A DNA stretch of 64,000 nt, taken from NCBI RefSeq assembly GCF_001422815.1, contig NZ_LMMP01000012.1, positions 256,719 to 320,718 on the forward strand, read 5' to 3'. Shown here piece after piece: positions 1 to 8,077 of the stretch. This DNA comes from Methylobacterium sp. Leaf91 (GTDB taxonomy: Bacteria; Pseudomonadota; Alphaproteobacteria; Rhizobiales; Beijerinckiaceae). The notes under the pieces are model-generated. The model did not search any database, was not told the origin of the DNA, and worked only from the letters and a program-made list of their open reading frames with translations. The position numbers and the translations under genes were made by a program. Every line of letters starts with the position of its first letter. The first letter of the stretch is position 1.

Positions 1-124
1 ACGAGAGCCAGGCTGCGGCACCCGACGCCAGGGCCATCGTGCCGAAGCGGCGGCGGCTGAGGCTACGATTGGTCGGTGCCGGGAAGGCGTCCGTGCGTTG
101 CGGGACATCGGCGGTGATGGGCAT
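1..124 (-). CDS. N-terminus of a Tat-exported protein (cut by window edge)
   Basis: Reading leftward from an ATG at 124 the frame stays open to the window edge, giving about 41 residues. It contains a twin-arginine type signal with the motif SRRRFGTMALASGAAAWLS, that is a polar N-region, RRRF and then an alanine-rich hydrophobic stretch. This is the usual start of a periplasmic, often cofactor-containing, protein exported folded by Tat. A GTGAGACG stretch just upstream may be the ribosome binding site. The mature domain lies outside the window, so no function can be given. Confidence 0.55.
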   Translation of the reverse strand, partial: MPITADVPQRTDAFPAPTNRSLSRRRFGTMALASGAAAWLS

Positions 125-220
125 GAACGTCTCACGGTGTTTGACGGCAGGTTGATCGGGCGGGAGCCTGGTGGCCTTCGTCGGAAGCATTCGGGGTCGG
201 GATGGACATCTAGAGCTGCG

Positions 221-240
221 CCCGACCACGTTGGGTCGGG
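221..240. other. stem-loop between two minus-strand genes
   Basis: CCCGACC at 221-227 and GGTCGGG at 234-240 form a perfect 7-bp stem with a 6-nt loop. It lies between the end of the cyclase gene and the start of the Tat protein gene. There is no T-run on either strand, so it may only be a processing or factor-dependent termination element. Confidence 0.3.
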
Positions 241-309
241 ACACATCTCTAAGCCTCTGTTTGCCGCGCTCTTTTTCGCCGAACCGGCATCCACTTCGGC
301 GGAGAGCGT

Positions 310-1410
310 TCAAGACAAGCGATGGGACGCCGCAACCCCGCGCCCATGATGGGGTTGACCGACGACCTCGCCAACGACCGAGAATTTCCGCCGTTCGCTA
401 AGCGCGTGGACGACCATCTCCCCGCTACGCCCCCTCAGAACATGCTGCCCCAAGGCCTCCGCCTCGATGCCGTCTGGAAGCACGGGAATCCTGCAGAGCA
501 CGGCTTCCGAGACGAGCACGGACCGGCTTGTCTCCCGGCACAGACCTTCCAGTCGGGCGGTTGCGTTCATGACGTCGCCGAAGTAGGCGATCTTGTGCCG
601 GTCGATCCCTATCTCGGCCGTGACGACACTGCCGCCATGGAGCGCCGCGCGGAGTTCCGGGACGAGTCCGAATCTCCTAGTCCATCGGTTGCGGTCATCG
701 CGGAGCATTCGTTGGATCGCGAAGATGCATTCGATGCACCTGGCCCGCTCGATGCCGCGCATCAGTGGCCAGGAGATGATCACCTGATCGCCAATGTAGT
801 CGTCGATCTGACCGCGATGTCGGCGAACCGGTTCGGCAATCGTCTCGAACACGTCCTTCAGCAGTTCCTGCGCCGCGAAGTCCCCGTGCTTCTCCGCATA
901 GGCGGTCGAGCCGACGAGATCGAGGAACAGGAAGATGCGCTCCTCGCTGCGCGGGCGATGATAGCGACCGAGGATCAGGTTGGTGAATGTGCTGCGGCCG
1001 ATGAGGTCGCGCATGCGCAACACGCCGATCAGGAGCGCCGACACAGCCATCGCGTAGATGACAGCCTGGGGCCGAGGTATCACGACCTCCGCCAAGCTCT
1101 TGTCCGTCAGGCCTAGGGCTCGGACCACGATGCCCATCACGCCCATTCCTATGATGATCACGAGGAGCAAGCTCATCTCCGCCGCGGCGAAGTAGGCCAG
1201 AGAGGGCAGGCGCCGGAGGCAGGTCGTGTACCGCGGGAACAGGGCACCGCGCTCGTAGGCGATGGCGAGGACGCCGATGCACGTCCCATACGTAACGCCG
1301 AGTACGGCCGGCCCCTCGTGGAACAGGATGCCGTACAGGGCACCGAACGCGGCACTGGCGGCGGCGATGACGATCCAGAACGTGAGCGAGCCGTTCGACA
1401 TCGTTTCCAT
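310..1410 (-). CDS. membrane-anchored class III adenylate/guanylate cyclase
   Basis: A 366-residue protein if started at ATG 1410; a second ATG at 1401 is equally possible. The N-terminal half has about five hydrophobic segments and resembles the membrane anchors of alphaproteobacterial cyclases. The C-terminal half is a class III nucleotide cyclase domain: RIFLFLDLVGST carries the first metal Asp, YIGDQVIISW the second, and HKIAYFGDVMNATARLE is the conserved strand with the ribose-binding Asn. It should convert ATP (or GTP) to the cyclic nucleotide. The open frame continues upstream to 1716 but overlaps the SDR gene and encodes low-complexity Arg/Pro sequence, so the later start is preferred. 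Confidence 0.8.
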   Translation of the reverse strand: METMSNGSLTFWIVIAAASAAFGALYGILFHEGPAVLGVTYGTCIGVLAIAYERGALFPRYTTCLRRLPSLAYFAAAEMSLLLVIIIGMGVMGIVVRALGLTDKSLAEVVIPRPQAVIYAMAVSALLIGVLRMRDLIGRSTFTNLILGRYHRPRSEERIFLFLDLVGSTAYAEKHGDFAAQELLKDVFETIAEPVRRHRGQIDDYIGDQVIISWPLMRGIERARCIECIFAIQRMLRDDRNRWTRRFGLVPELRAALHGGSVVTAEIGIDRHKIAYFGDVMNATARLEGLCRETSRSVLVSEAVLCRIPVLPDGIEAEALGQHVLRGRSGEMVVHALSERRKFSVVGEVVGQPHHGRGVAASHRLS

Positions 1411-1600
1411 CCAAGTGGGAGCTGCTCTGGAATGGCCGAGGAAGGCCACGGGCATGGGATCTTGGGAATTAGGCCGGTCGAGGCGACTTACTGTGCCCGA
1501 CGGAGGGTCACCGTTTGGCCGGGCAGTGGGACGCCCAGGCATCCGGCGGCTCCTTCGCTTCGCTACGTATGATCGGGAAGGTCCGTCCGACGACCGGGAT

Positions 1601-2515
1601 CTACTGGAACACCGCGCCGGACAGACGTTCGGATTCGGCCCATAACCGAGCCGCAACGGCCTCGTCCCGAGCTTGGACCGGAATGGCGGCGGGCCCCGGC
1701 GCGCCGCGGGTCTCACCCAGTCGCATCGGACCGTAGTACCCCCCGCTCAAAGCAAATGGCGAGGACGCGGCATACAGGGTTGGCAATGCCCCCTGCGCTG
1801 CCGGCTGGAACAGGAACCACATGTAGGTCCGCATGATGCCGGCGAAGCTCCAGCGACCTGAGCCGTTCGGCAACAGGTCTGTCCGCGAGATCCCGGGATG
1901 CGCCGCAAGGCTGGTGACCCCCCAGCCGTTCGCTTCGCTGCGGCGCTGAAGTTCGAGCGCGAACATCAGGCAGGCGAGCTTGGACTGAGCGTAGGCCGCC
2001 ATCGGGCGATAGGTGCGCTCCGTCTGCAGGTCGTCGAAGTCGATGCGGCCGCTACGGGCCGCCACGCTGGACAACGTGACCACGCGGGGTGTGCGCCCCC
2101 GGCGCAGCAACGGCAGCAGATGGGCGGTGAGCGCGAAGTGTCCGAGGTAGTTCGTGGCGAACTGCAACTCGAAGCCGTCGCCAGAGACCTTGCGCACCGG
2201 CGGATTCATCACTGCGGCATTGTTGATCAGTAAGTCGACGCCGTTGAGATCGCCCGCCATGCGCTGAGCGAAGGCAGCAATCGAAGCGAGGCTTGCCAGG
2301 TCGAGGATTTCGAAGCGAACCCTGGCGTCAGGCGACTTCTGCCGTATCAACTTGATGGCTTGTCCGCCCTTGTCCGAGTTGCGCCCAGCGATGATAACCT
2401 CGCTCCCGCCCCGCGTGAGTGCGAGCGCATTCTCGAAGCCGAGGCCACTTGTCCCCGTCACGATGGCAACCCGTCCCGACTGGGAAGGAAGGTCTTTCAA
2501 TGTCCAGCCAGACAT
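1601..2515 (-). CDS. short-chain dehydrogenase/reductase (retinol-dehydrogenase-like)
   Basis: A 304-residue classical/extended SDR. It has the nucleotide-binding TGTSGLG motif near residue 20, the NNAAV motif, an active-site Ser in the VVTLSSVA strand and the YAQSK catalytic Tyr/Lys pair. Length and pattern resemble the WW-domain oxidoreductase and retinol-dehydrogenase-like SDRs; the substrate is unknown. The start at 2515 is preferred over an upstream in-frame start because GGGAAAG precedes it and the upstream start would fall in the operator. It is divergent from a TetR regulator and probably repressed by it. The 3' end overlaps only the implausible upstream extension of the cyclase. Confidence 0.85.
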   Translation of the reverse strand: MSGWTLKDLPSQSGRVAIVTGTSGLGFENALALTRGGSEVIIAGRNSDKGGQAIKLIRQKSPDARVRFEILDLASLASIAAFAQRMAGDLNGVDLLINNAAVMNPPVRKVSGDGFELQFATNYLGHFALTAHLLPLLRRGRTPRVVTLSSVAARSGRIDFDDLQTERTYRPMAAYAQSKLACLMFALELQRRSEANGWGVTSLAAHPGISRTDLLPNGSGRWSFAGIMRTYMWFLFQPAAQGALPTLYAASSPFALSGGYYGPMRLGETRGAPGPAAIPVQARDEAVAARLWAESERLSGAVFQ

Positions 2516-2545
2516 CCAAGTCTTTCCCGCCCCACACGCTAAATC

Positions 2546-2579
2546 GCACTCGGTGCAAAGATATATTCGCACTGAGTGC
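2546..2579. promoter_or_regulatory. paired palindromic operator between SDR and TetR genes
   Basis: GCACTCGGTGC (2546-2556, one mismatch) and GCACTGAGTGC (2569-2579, perfect 5-1-5 palindrome) are two copies of the same inverted repeat. Their centres are 23 bp apart and they sit in the about 100-bp gap between the divergent genes. Two such sites are typical for a TetR dimer pair that controls both directions. The AT-rich spacer AAAGATATATTC could hold a -10 element. Confidence 0.6.
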
Positions 2580-2617
2580 AGTTTTGTATGTGCGAAATCG
2601 CATGCGAAAACGCCGGA

Positions 2618-3229
2618 ATGGAAATCGTGTCATCAAAGCCGAGTGGCCTGCGCGCGCGTAAGCGTCAGGAGACGCTGGAGAGGATCGCGGAGACAGGCCT
2701 TAAGCTGTTCAGCCGGAACGGCTACGAGGCGACGACGCTGGATGCCATCGCCGAGGCGGCCGGCATCTCGCGTCGGACTTTCTTCTACTACTTTAAGTCG
2801 AAGGAGGAGATCCTGCTGGATTGGCAGATGCGGGGGTTCAGCGCATCCCTGCACAAGGCGATCCTGGCCCAGCCTTCCGACAAGGTGCCGGTGGATGCGG
2901 TCCGCGATGCGATGCTGACGCTATCCGCAGGCTTCCGGACCCAGGAGTTCATCAGCATCGACCGCGTCCTGCGGTCCAGCGAAACCCTCAGGGTGCGCAA
3001 GCAGGCAACCTACGGCCTGCATGAGCAGGCCCTGTATGCGACGCTTGTCGAGCGGTGGCCGAGTCCCGATCGCAGCACGCCCTTACGCCTCCTCGCGATG
3101 GCCTCGCTCGGCGCCATGCGCCTGGCCATTGAGGACTGGATCCAGGTGGGCGGAGATCAGCCGCTGGACTCCTTCCTGCACGCCGCGTTTGATGGGCTCG
3201 CAGCTGAGTTCTGCCAACCCCTGCGATAG
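2618..3229 (+). CDS. TetR/AcrR family transcriptional regulator
   Basis: 203 residues. The N-terminal helix-turn-helix (about residues 15-62) has the family signature, with GYEATTLDAIAEAAGISRR followed by TFFYYFKSKEEIL. The C-terminal ligand domain belongs to the group that includes MftR-like regulators, and its ligand cannot be predicted. The start at 2618 places the HTH at the usual distance; an upstream in-frame ATG at 2576 would start inside the operator. It is divergent from the SDR and likely autoregulated through the 2546-2579 palindromes. Confidence 0.85.
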   Translation: MEIVSSKPSGLRARKRQETLERIAETGLKLFSRNGYEATTLDAIAEAAGISRRTFFYYFKSKEEILLDWQMRGFSASLHKAILAQPSDKVPVDAVRDAMLTLSAGFRTQEFISIDRVLRSSETLRVRKQATYGLHEQALYATLVERWPSPDRSTPLRLLAMASLGAMRLAIEDWIQVGGDQPLDSFLHAAFDGLAAEFCQPLR

Positions 3230-3288
3230 CTTCGCACCAACGTGCCGAAGATTCGGGCTGCCGAGATCCGACAGCTCCGGTACGCCCT

Positions 3289-3765
3289 CTACGTGACCTC
3301 CGCTTCGTGGAAGCTGACAGTCGCAAATCCACCCAGCCCGGTCTTGGAGCGGACGGACGGGTCCCGACCCAACCTAGTCGAAGACGCAACTTCCAATGGT
3401 CGCCGGAAGCAGACGTTCGCTAGGCGAGCTAACGAGAGAGTGTCCCACAATAATCCCGTCCAGGCGATGATGACCCGGCCATGCGGCTCAGCCAGAGCCC
3501 CATACTTCAGGGCATTGGTCGCCAGTTCATGGACGGCCAGCGTGAGGACTTCCGCGGCCTTTGGAGCCAGTAGGAGTTCCGGTCCGGAGAGACGGTACTG
3601 GTCGTTGTGCTCCGCCTGGCCCCTGATCTCTTCTCGGACCAGGGTGGCCAGATCCACGCCGGCATTGGCTGTTCGGGTGAGCAGCGCCTGCGTCCGGGCG
3701 AGTGCACGAAGGCGACCCTCCAGGCGGTTGCGGTAATCCTCGACGCTGTCTGCCGTGTCGCCCAT
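3289..3765 (-). pseudogene. remnant of an HWE-family sensor histidine kinase
   Basis: About 158 codons remain open. Residues near the start (SVEDYRNRLEGRLRALARTQ) match the segment just after the phosphoacceptor helix of HWE/HisKA_2 kinases, and VHELATNALKYGAL is the N-box of the ATPase domain. The phosphoacceptor helix with its His is missing upstream. The C-terminal GFG(T/S)RL motif seen in the intact paralogues at 32043 and 33650 is absent, the reading frame ending in unrelated sequence. It is therefore truncated at both ends and should not phosphorylate anything. Confidence 0.6.
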
Positions 3766-3917
3766 CAGAGCGACAGCCCAAGGATATTAATCCGTCCACA
3801 CAGCCCAGTTCGAGGCCGCCCGTTCCGAACACGAGCATCCGTGAATCACCTAGTATGTTCAAGAGATACTGAACCAAACTTCAAAAACGGGGTTCTTTTA
3901 GCGAAACAGGAGGTTCA

Positions 3918-4055
3918 ATGGCTCCCATCGATAAAAAACCGTCACCGGTCAAAAGTAACCGCTTCGGCCTGATTGCGGCAGGTATCTTGTTCGCAGCGCT
4001 GGTGGCATACGCCATTTACTTCATCTCTATCCCATCGCCGTTGCCGCCGCAGTGA
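3918..4055 (+). CDS. 45-residue single-pass membrane protein
   Basis: ATG at 3918 is preceded by a perfect AGGAGG Shine-Dalgarno sequence (3908-3913), four bases away. The peptide has a basic N-terminus (APIDKKPSPVKSNRFG), one hydrophobic segment of about 20 residues (LIAAGILFAALVAYAIYFI) and a short proline-rich tail ending in PLPPQ. It should sit in the inner membrane with the N-terminus inside. No family is recognised. Small proteins of this shape are common in Methylobacterium genomes, and the ribosome binding site is the main reason to believe in it. Confidence 0.6.
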   Translation: MAPIDKKPSPVKSNRFGLIAAGILFAALVAYAIYFISIPSPLPPQ

Positions 4056-4409
4056 GGAGGACACCCAAGTTAGGTGACGCCTCATATCATCTTTAGCCAA
4101 ATTCAAATTGATCAATCGCGCATGCACATAGGTAGTCTCCATCCGGTTAGGTGGTTTAGATTGCCTGCCTTTGGCGTGAATTCGCCCGGCCGCACATGAG
4201 CCCAAAGACCCTCAGCCGGACTACGCGTAAACGCCGTCAGCCCGCCGAACTGCTTGGTAAGTTCCGATCAGCACCCACGTGTAATCGGAGCCGGGAAAGC
4301 CGTGGCCTTGGTTATCGGAGAGGGGTAGTAGGATTTGGATCGGATGGTGCGGCATCTCGGGTCCATGGGGTCGGGCGAAGCTAGCGATAGGGGCTTTGTG
4401 CATCCGCCG
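4056..4409. other. no gene seen
   Basis: About 350 bases between the small membrane protein and the 3' end of the SGNH hydrolase. Short open frames exist on both strands, but none has a convincing start, composition or similarity to a known family. Confidence 0.5.
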
Positions 4410-5042
4410 CTATCTGGCGAAGGCCCTGGCACCTTGCATCTCAGGACGCGCATGAAGAAAGGCCGCGATAGCCTTGGCAATCTTCTGCCCGCCTTTGACC
4501 GACGGCTCGATGGGGTTGGCAAAGTCAGCGTCCTCGTTGCACAGAACGCGCAGGTCGACCAGCGAGAGATCACGCGTGAAGGCCTCGCGCGTGATTACGT
4601 CATTCAGCAGCGTGAGGGCTGTCGTGATCAGCCGTCGTCGTTGAGGGTCTGGATAGCGTGGGTCGTAGATCGTGCAGAGTGCCGTGGGGCGTGCCGCCGC
4701 CAGGACCGTGTCCAGCATGGCGCTGTACGCGGTCTGAAAGCGTTCTCTTACCTCAGCCAACAGGTAGAGAGCCTCAGCTACTGATCGGGTGGGATGCTCG
4801 ATCACACCGGACGCTCTCAGCGCGTCGTTACCACCCACACTCACCACGAGGTGGGTCGCGCTGTCTGGAAGCCGGCTCAGCTGGCGCGGCACGTCCGTGA
4901 TCACGTGACCATCGACGGCCAGCAATGTGGACTGTGAGCCCTCAGGCAGAACTGTTCGCAGTTGCTCTACCACATCTGGCGCTCCGCCCACGTAAGCAGA
5001 GTTATCAAAAACAGAGTCGCCGAGCAGTACAACGTGCAGCAT
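4410..5042 (-). CDS. SGNH/GDSL-type hydrolase family protein
   Basis: 210 residues from ATG 5042, which has an AGGTGAGAC ribosome binding site. Block I is VVLLGDSVFDNSAY with the nucleophile Ser10, and block III is VVSVGGND (Asn72). The position of the usual block V D-x-x-H is NPIEPSVKGGQKIA, so Glu stands where the catalytic His is expected. The fold is clear, but the hydrolytic mechanism or activity is in doubt. There is no signal peptide, so it should be cytoplasmic. It lies 140 bp downstream of the isochorismatase gene on the same strand. Confidence 0.75.
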   Translation of the reverse strand: MLHVVLLGDSVFDNSAYVGGAPDVVEQLRTVLPEGSQSTLLAVDGHVITDVPRQLSRLPDSATHLVVSVGGNDALRASGVIEHPTRSVAEALYLLAEVRERFQTAYSAMLDTVLAAARPTALCTIYDPRYPDPQRRRLITTALTLLNDVITREAFTRDLSLVDLRVLCNEDADFANPIEPSVKGGQKIAKAIAAFLHARPEMQGARAFAR

Positions 5043-5182
5043 GGATGTCTCACCTGATATGCACATCTAGGATGTGAGGGCAGAGGAAGTATCAGGCCTA
5101 TTGCGGCCAAGTCTTGCTATGGCCGATAAGCAAGACCAGAGAACGCATCGCATGGTTTCCGAGCTATCACGAGCCCGCTTCC

Positions 5183-5794
5183 TTACACCCACCCCCGAAG
5201 CAGGGTATCAGTCGTGACGGTCTCGACCTGCTGGCCATATCGGCCATGGTAGAGGGTGAGCATCGCATCATGCGCCTCGTCCGAAGAGCTGCAGAGCCCG
5301 TCTGTGACGACGACAATGCGGTAGCCGCGATCGACAGCGCCTAACACGGCACTAAGCACGCACACGTCCGTCTCACCACCTGTAACCACGAGCGTGTCGA
5401 TGCCCCGCCCGCGCAAACGTTCGTGCAGGTCTGTGCCCAACCATGGCGAGTAGACGTGCTTGTCGATCATCTCAGCAGGCGGCACGAAACGGCTAAGCTC
5501 TGGGACAAGGTTGACCCTGTCTACTCCGAGGTGCGCAATCGTCATGGAAGTCCAGCGCTCGTAGTAGCGCTTCCACGTTCCTTCCCCATTGCCCGGCATT
5601 TGGGCTGGCACGAAACGAGTGAACAGGGTCTCTTTGGGATGAGCCTCCACGATCTGCACCACCTTCGGCAGAACGCGAGGCATCCAGGGCGTGCACCAAT
5701 CGGTTTGCTCAGCGAACATACGCTGCATGTCGACACACAGATGCGCGCAGCTACGGCCGAGTGGTCCGAAACGAAGCTCGTCGGTTCCTACCAT
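5183..5794 (-). CDS. isochorismatase-family cysteine hydrolase
   Basis: 203 residues from ATG 5794. The family catalytic triad can be placed as Asp22 (CVDMQRMF), Lys112 (DKHVYSPW) and Cys145 (ETDVCVLSA), with the cis-peptide region VVTGGETDVC. Such enzymes hydrolyse isochorismate, nicotinamide, N-carbamoylsarcosine or related amides; the sequence does not decide which. An upstream in-frame ATG at 5872 would add a Ser/Arg-rich leader without family similarity. It may be co-transcribed with the SGNH protein downstream. Confidence 0.8.
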   Translation of the reverse strand: MVGTDELRFGPLGRSCAHLCVDMQRMFAEQTDWCTPWMPRVLPKVVQIVEAHPKETLFTRFVPAQMPGNGEGTWKRYYERWTSMTIAHLGVDRVNLVPELSRFVPPAEMIDKHVYSPWLGTDLHERLRGRGIDTLVVTGGETDVCVLSAVLGAVDRGYRIVVVTDGLCSSSDEAHDAMLTLYHGRYGQQVETVTTDTLLRGWV

Positions 5795-6897
5795 ATTGCG
5801 CCCGTCAGAAGTTGTTTCTCTCTGTGGGCTACGCAAACGGGAAGGGCTGGAGGAGAGTTCCGCAGCAAGCATCGGTCAAGCTACTGTCGCACAGCAGCAC
5901 GGGCGCATGCACTAGCAAGTGAATAAAGATCTCCTCGCAACACGTGGTAGCAGTTCAGGTTGTTTTCGGTCAGCGGGCCTCGCTGAGGGGTACACGAAGG
6001 GCGTCTACTGGCTGAGAAAGGTCATAGGCGCATTGTTAGCGTCCTACCCTTCTCATGGTGCAGCCAATGCGTTGCGCCAGGCAGCAACTCGATTCTGTCT
6101 TGCATGCATAGGTTAAGGCTCTCGGCCGCGGGCTTAGAGCTAGATGCGAATTGCCCCATATCCAGGGTAGGTGAGCGGATCGGCCTCAACTCCGGCACCC
6201 GTTCGATCCGTCGGCATTGTCCCGCATCGGCGCCCTGATCCTCTCGGCGTCAATGCCGCCCCGCCGATCGTAGGTTGCGTCGAGGAGCAATGCTGCTACC
6301 GGCTAGTTAAAGCCTCAGGTGGCAGGATCGCCTGCTAAATTACTCCAAGCCCGTTCTTGGCGAAGGCGCGGTTGGGCCTCATCGTGCGAAGCGCGCCGCC
6401 ACCTGCGCGTCGGTAACGCAGCCTCGAGGCGGGCAAGCGCCTCCATGAGGAGTTCGATCGTGGATCAAGCATGTTTGCGAGCCACCACTCCGCTCCTTCC
6501 GCCCAGCGAGCGGGTCTTCTCCTCGTGGTCGGCAAAGCGCTCCTGCAGATCCCTCCCTCGATGGCACGGACGTTTCCGTCGGTGAAGACGAACGGCCGAA
6601 CGGCCCCGCAGACTTTCACAGCAAACATTCGGTGTATCGAGTGCGCCAGCTTCGACCGGGCCGGTGACACCGAGGCCGATGCCAACGGAAGCTCGGGCAA
6701 CTCACTCGTTCAGTGCCGCGAGTTTCCTACAGGCGATCATGGGCGGTGGATCTGCGACCATGGGCGAAACACCGGCCGCGTAGGCCCAACCGGAGGCGGC
6801 ACAGTTCACGGACCTGCGCGGCCCCATCGGCTGCCAGACGCAGCCGTTTGACGCGCAGCGGTTTTGAAGCCTGCTCACAAAACGCGGATGAGAGACC
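5795..6897. other. long stretch without an intact gene; possible decayed ORF
   Basis: About 1.1 kb with no convincing complete gene. On the minus strand near 6335-6700, pieces in different frames look like one broken protein: a start region with AVRPFVFTDGNVRAIEGG, then in a second frame DLQERFADHEEKTR, then ELLMEALARLEAALP in a third. The first piece is loosely like DUF982 proteins that are common in Methylobacterium, but the match is weak. The rest (5935-6330, 6700-6897) shows nothing recognisable. Confidence 0.35.
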
Positions 6898-7599
6898 CTA
6901 ACCGGCCAAAGCCTGCATCTCGGCTACGCCATCGTGGAGCACGTAGCCGCGTCCCCAGACGGTCTCGATGTAGTTCTTACCGGAGGAAGCGTTGGCGAGC
7001 TTCTTGCGCAGCTTGCAGATGAAGACGTCGATGATCTTGAGCTCGGGCTCGTCCATGCCGCCATAGAGGTGGTTGAGGAACATCTCTTTCGTAAGGGTCG
7101 TGCCCTTGCGCAGCGCGAGGAGCTCCAAAATCTGGTACTCCTTGCCGGTGAGGTTCACCCGGTTGCCGGCAATGGCCACCATCTTCTCGTCGAGGTTCAC
7201 CGTCAGGTCACCGGTGGTGATGACCGATTGGGCATGGCCCTTCGAGCGGCGGACGATCGCATGGATGCGGGCGACGAGTTCGTCCTTATGGAACGGCTTT
7301 GTGAGGTAATCGTCGGCTCCGAAGCCAAGGCCCTTCACCTTGTCCTCGATGCTGGCCATGCCGGAGAGGATCAGGATCGGTGTCTTGACCTTCGCCACGC
7401 GCAGATTGCGGAGCACCTCGTAGCCCGACATGTCGGGAAGGGTGAGGTCGAGCAGGATGATGTCGTAGTCGTAGAGCTTGCCGAGGTCGATTCCTTCCTC
7501 GCCGAGATCCGTCGTGTAGGTGTTGAAGCTCTCCGACTTGAGCATCAGTTCGATGCTCGCGGCGATCGAAGCGTCGTCCTCAATCAGCAGCACGCGCAT
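6898..7599 (-). CDS. ctrA: cell-cycle response regulator CtrA
   Basis: 233 residues, the usual length of CtrA. It has an OmpR-type receiver (EDD acidic pocket at residues 7-9, phosphoacceptor Asp51 in [17 protein letters not shown], switch Lys in TKPFHKDEL). The winged-helix output domain ends in the typical [15 protein letters not shown]. CtrA controls replication initiation, division, motility and other cell-cycle genes in alphaproteobacteria through the CckA-ChpT relay. The ATG at 7599 has a GAGGATC ribosome binding site. Upstream there is a TTAA half-site and a GANTC methylation site at 7670-7674 that could contribute to autoregulation. Confidence 0.95.
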   Translation of the reverse strand: MRVLLIEDDASIAASIELMLKSESFNTYTTDLGEEGIDLGKLYDYDIILLDLTLPDMSGYEVLRNLRVAKVKTPILILSGMASIEDKVKGLGFGADDYLTKPFHKDELVARIHAIVRRSKGHAQSVITTGDLTVNLDEKMVAIAGNRVNLTGKEYQILELLALRKGTTLTKEMFLNHLYGGMDEPELKIIDVFICKLRKKLANASSGKNYIETVWGRGYVLHDGVAEMQALAG

Positions 7600-7680
7600 G
7601 GGAAGATCCTCAAAAGATTGAGACTTCCTAACCGGACGTTGGCAACAAACCGTTAAGGTGCGGGAGAAAGACTCGCTTCT

Positions 7681-7809
7681 CTATGCTGGCACGGCTCGGC
7701 TGCGCACCAGGCCACGGACGGCTCGGAACGGAAGCGTCACAACCGTGAGGCAGGCGCCCAGCGCCAGGACCACGATGACCGACAGGATCGCCGTCAGGAT
7801 TTTGATCAT
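7681..7809 (-). CDS. 42-residue single-pass membrane protein
   Basis: From ATG 7809, preceded by GGAGTGAG. It has one hydrophobic helix (MIKILTAILSVIVVLALGAC and onward) followed by a short basic tail ending VRSRAVPA. It should be an inner-membrane peptide with a cytoplasmic arginine-rich end. The function is unknown. It lies between the porin terminator and ctrA, upstream of ctrA on the same strand, but the distance to ctrA (about 80 bp) and the regulatory signals there suggest separate transcription. Confidence 0.5.
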   Translation of the reverse strand: MIKILTAILSVIVVLALGACLTVVTLPFRAVRGLVRSRAVPA

Positions 7810-7979
7810 AGGCTTGCTCACTCCGGCGTGCAGCGGCATAGGGCCTGCACCACAGCCACGATCCTCCTGAAGTTCGGCGAGAGTGTGTGCGAGCCAACCC
7901 AAGCCATCGCGATGCGCGCATCGGCCCTACTGGCCAGCCACATCCACTCATCGGCACGACCAGGATTGATGCCCATACG

Positions 7980-8010
7980 AAAAACGCCCCAGGAGAAGCT
8001 CCTAGGGCGT
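7980..8010 (-). terminator. Rho-independent terminator of the porin gene
   Basis: On the minus strand, a 12-bp stem with one internal mismatch (ACGCCC...GGGCGT around AGGAG/CTCCT, 3-nt loop) is followed directly by TTTTT (complement of 7980-7984). It lies about 70 bp after the stop of the outer-membrane protein gene. Confidence 0.85.
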
Positions 8011-8077
8011 CTGTTGGCCGAGCGGCCGGCTGGATCGGGCTGGGGATGCTCAGTCAGAGGATATAAGGCGAAGCGCC

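Noticed and set aside
5919..6116. 65-codon plus-strand frame
   Set aside because: No ribosome binding site and no similarity; considered chance.
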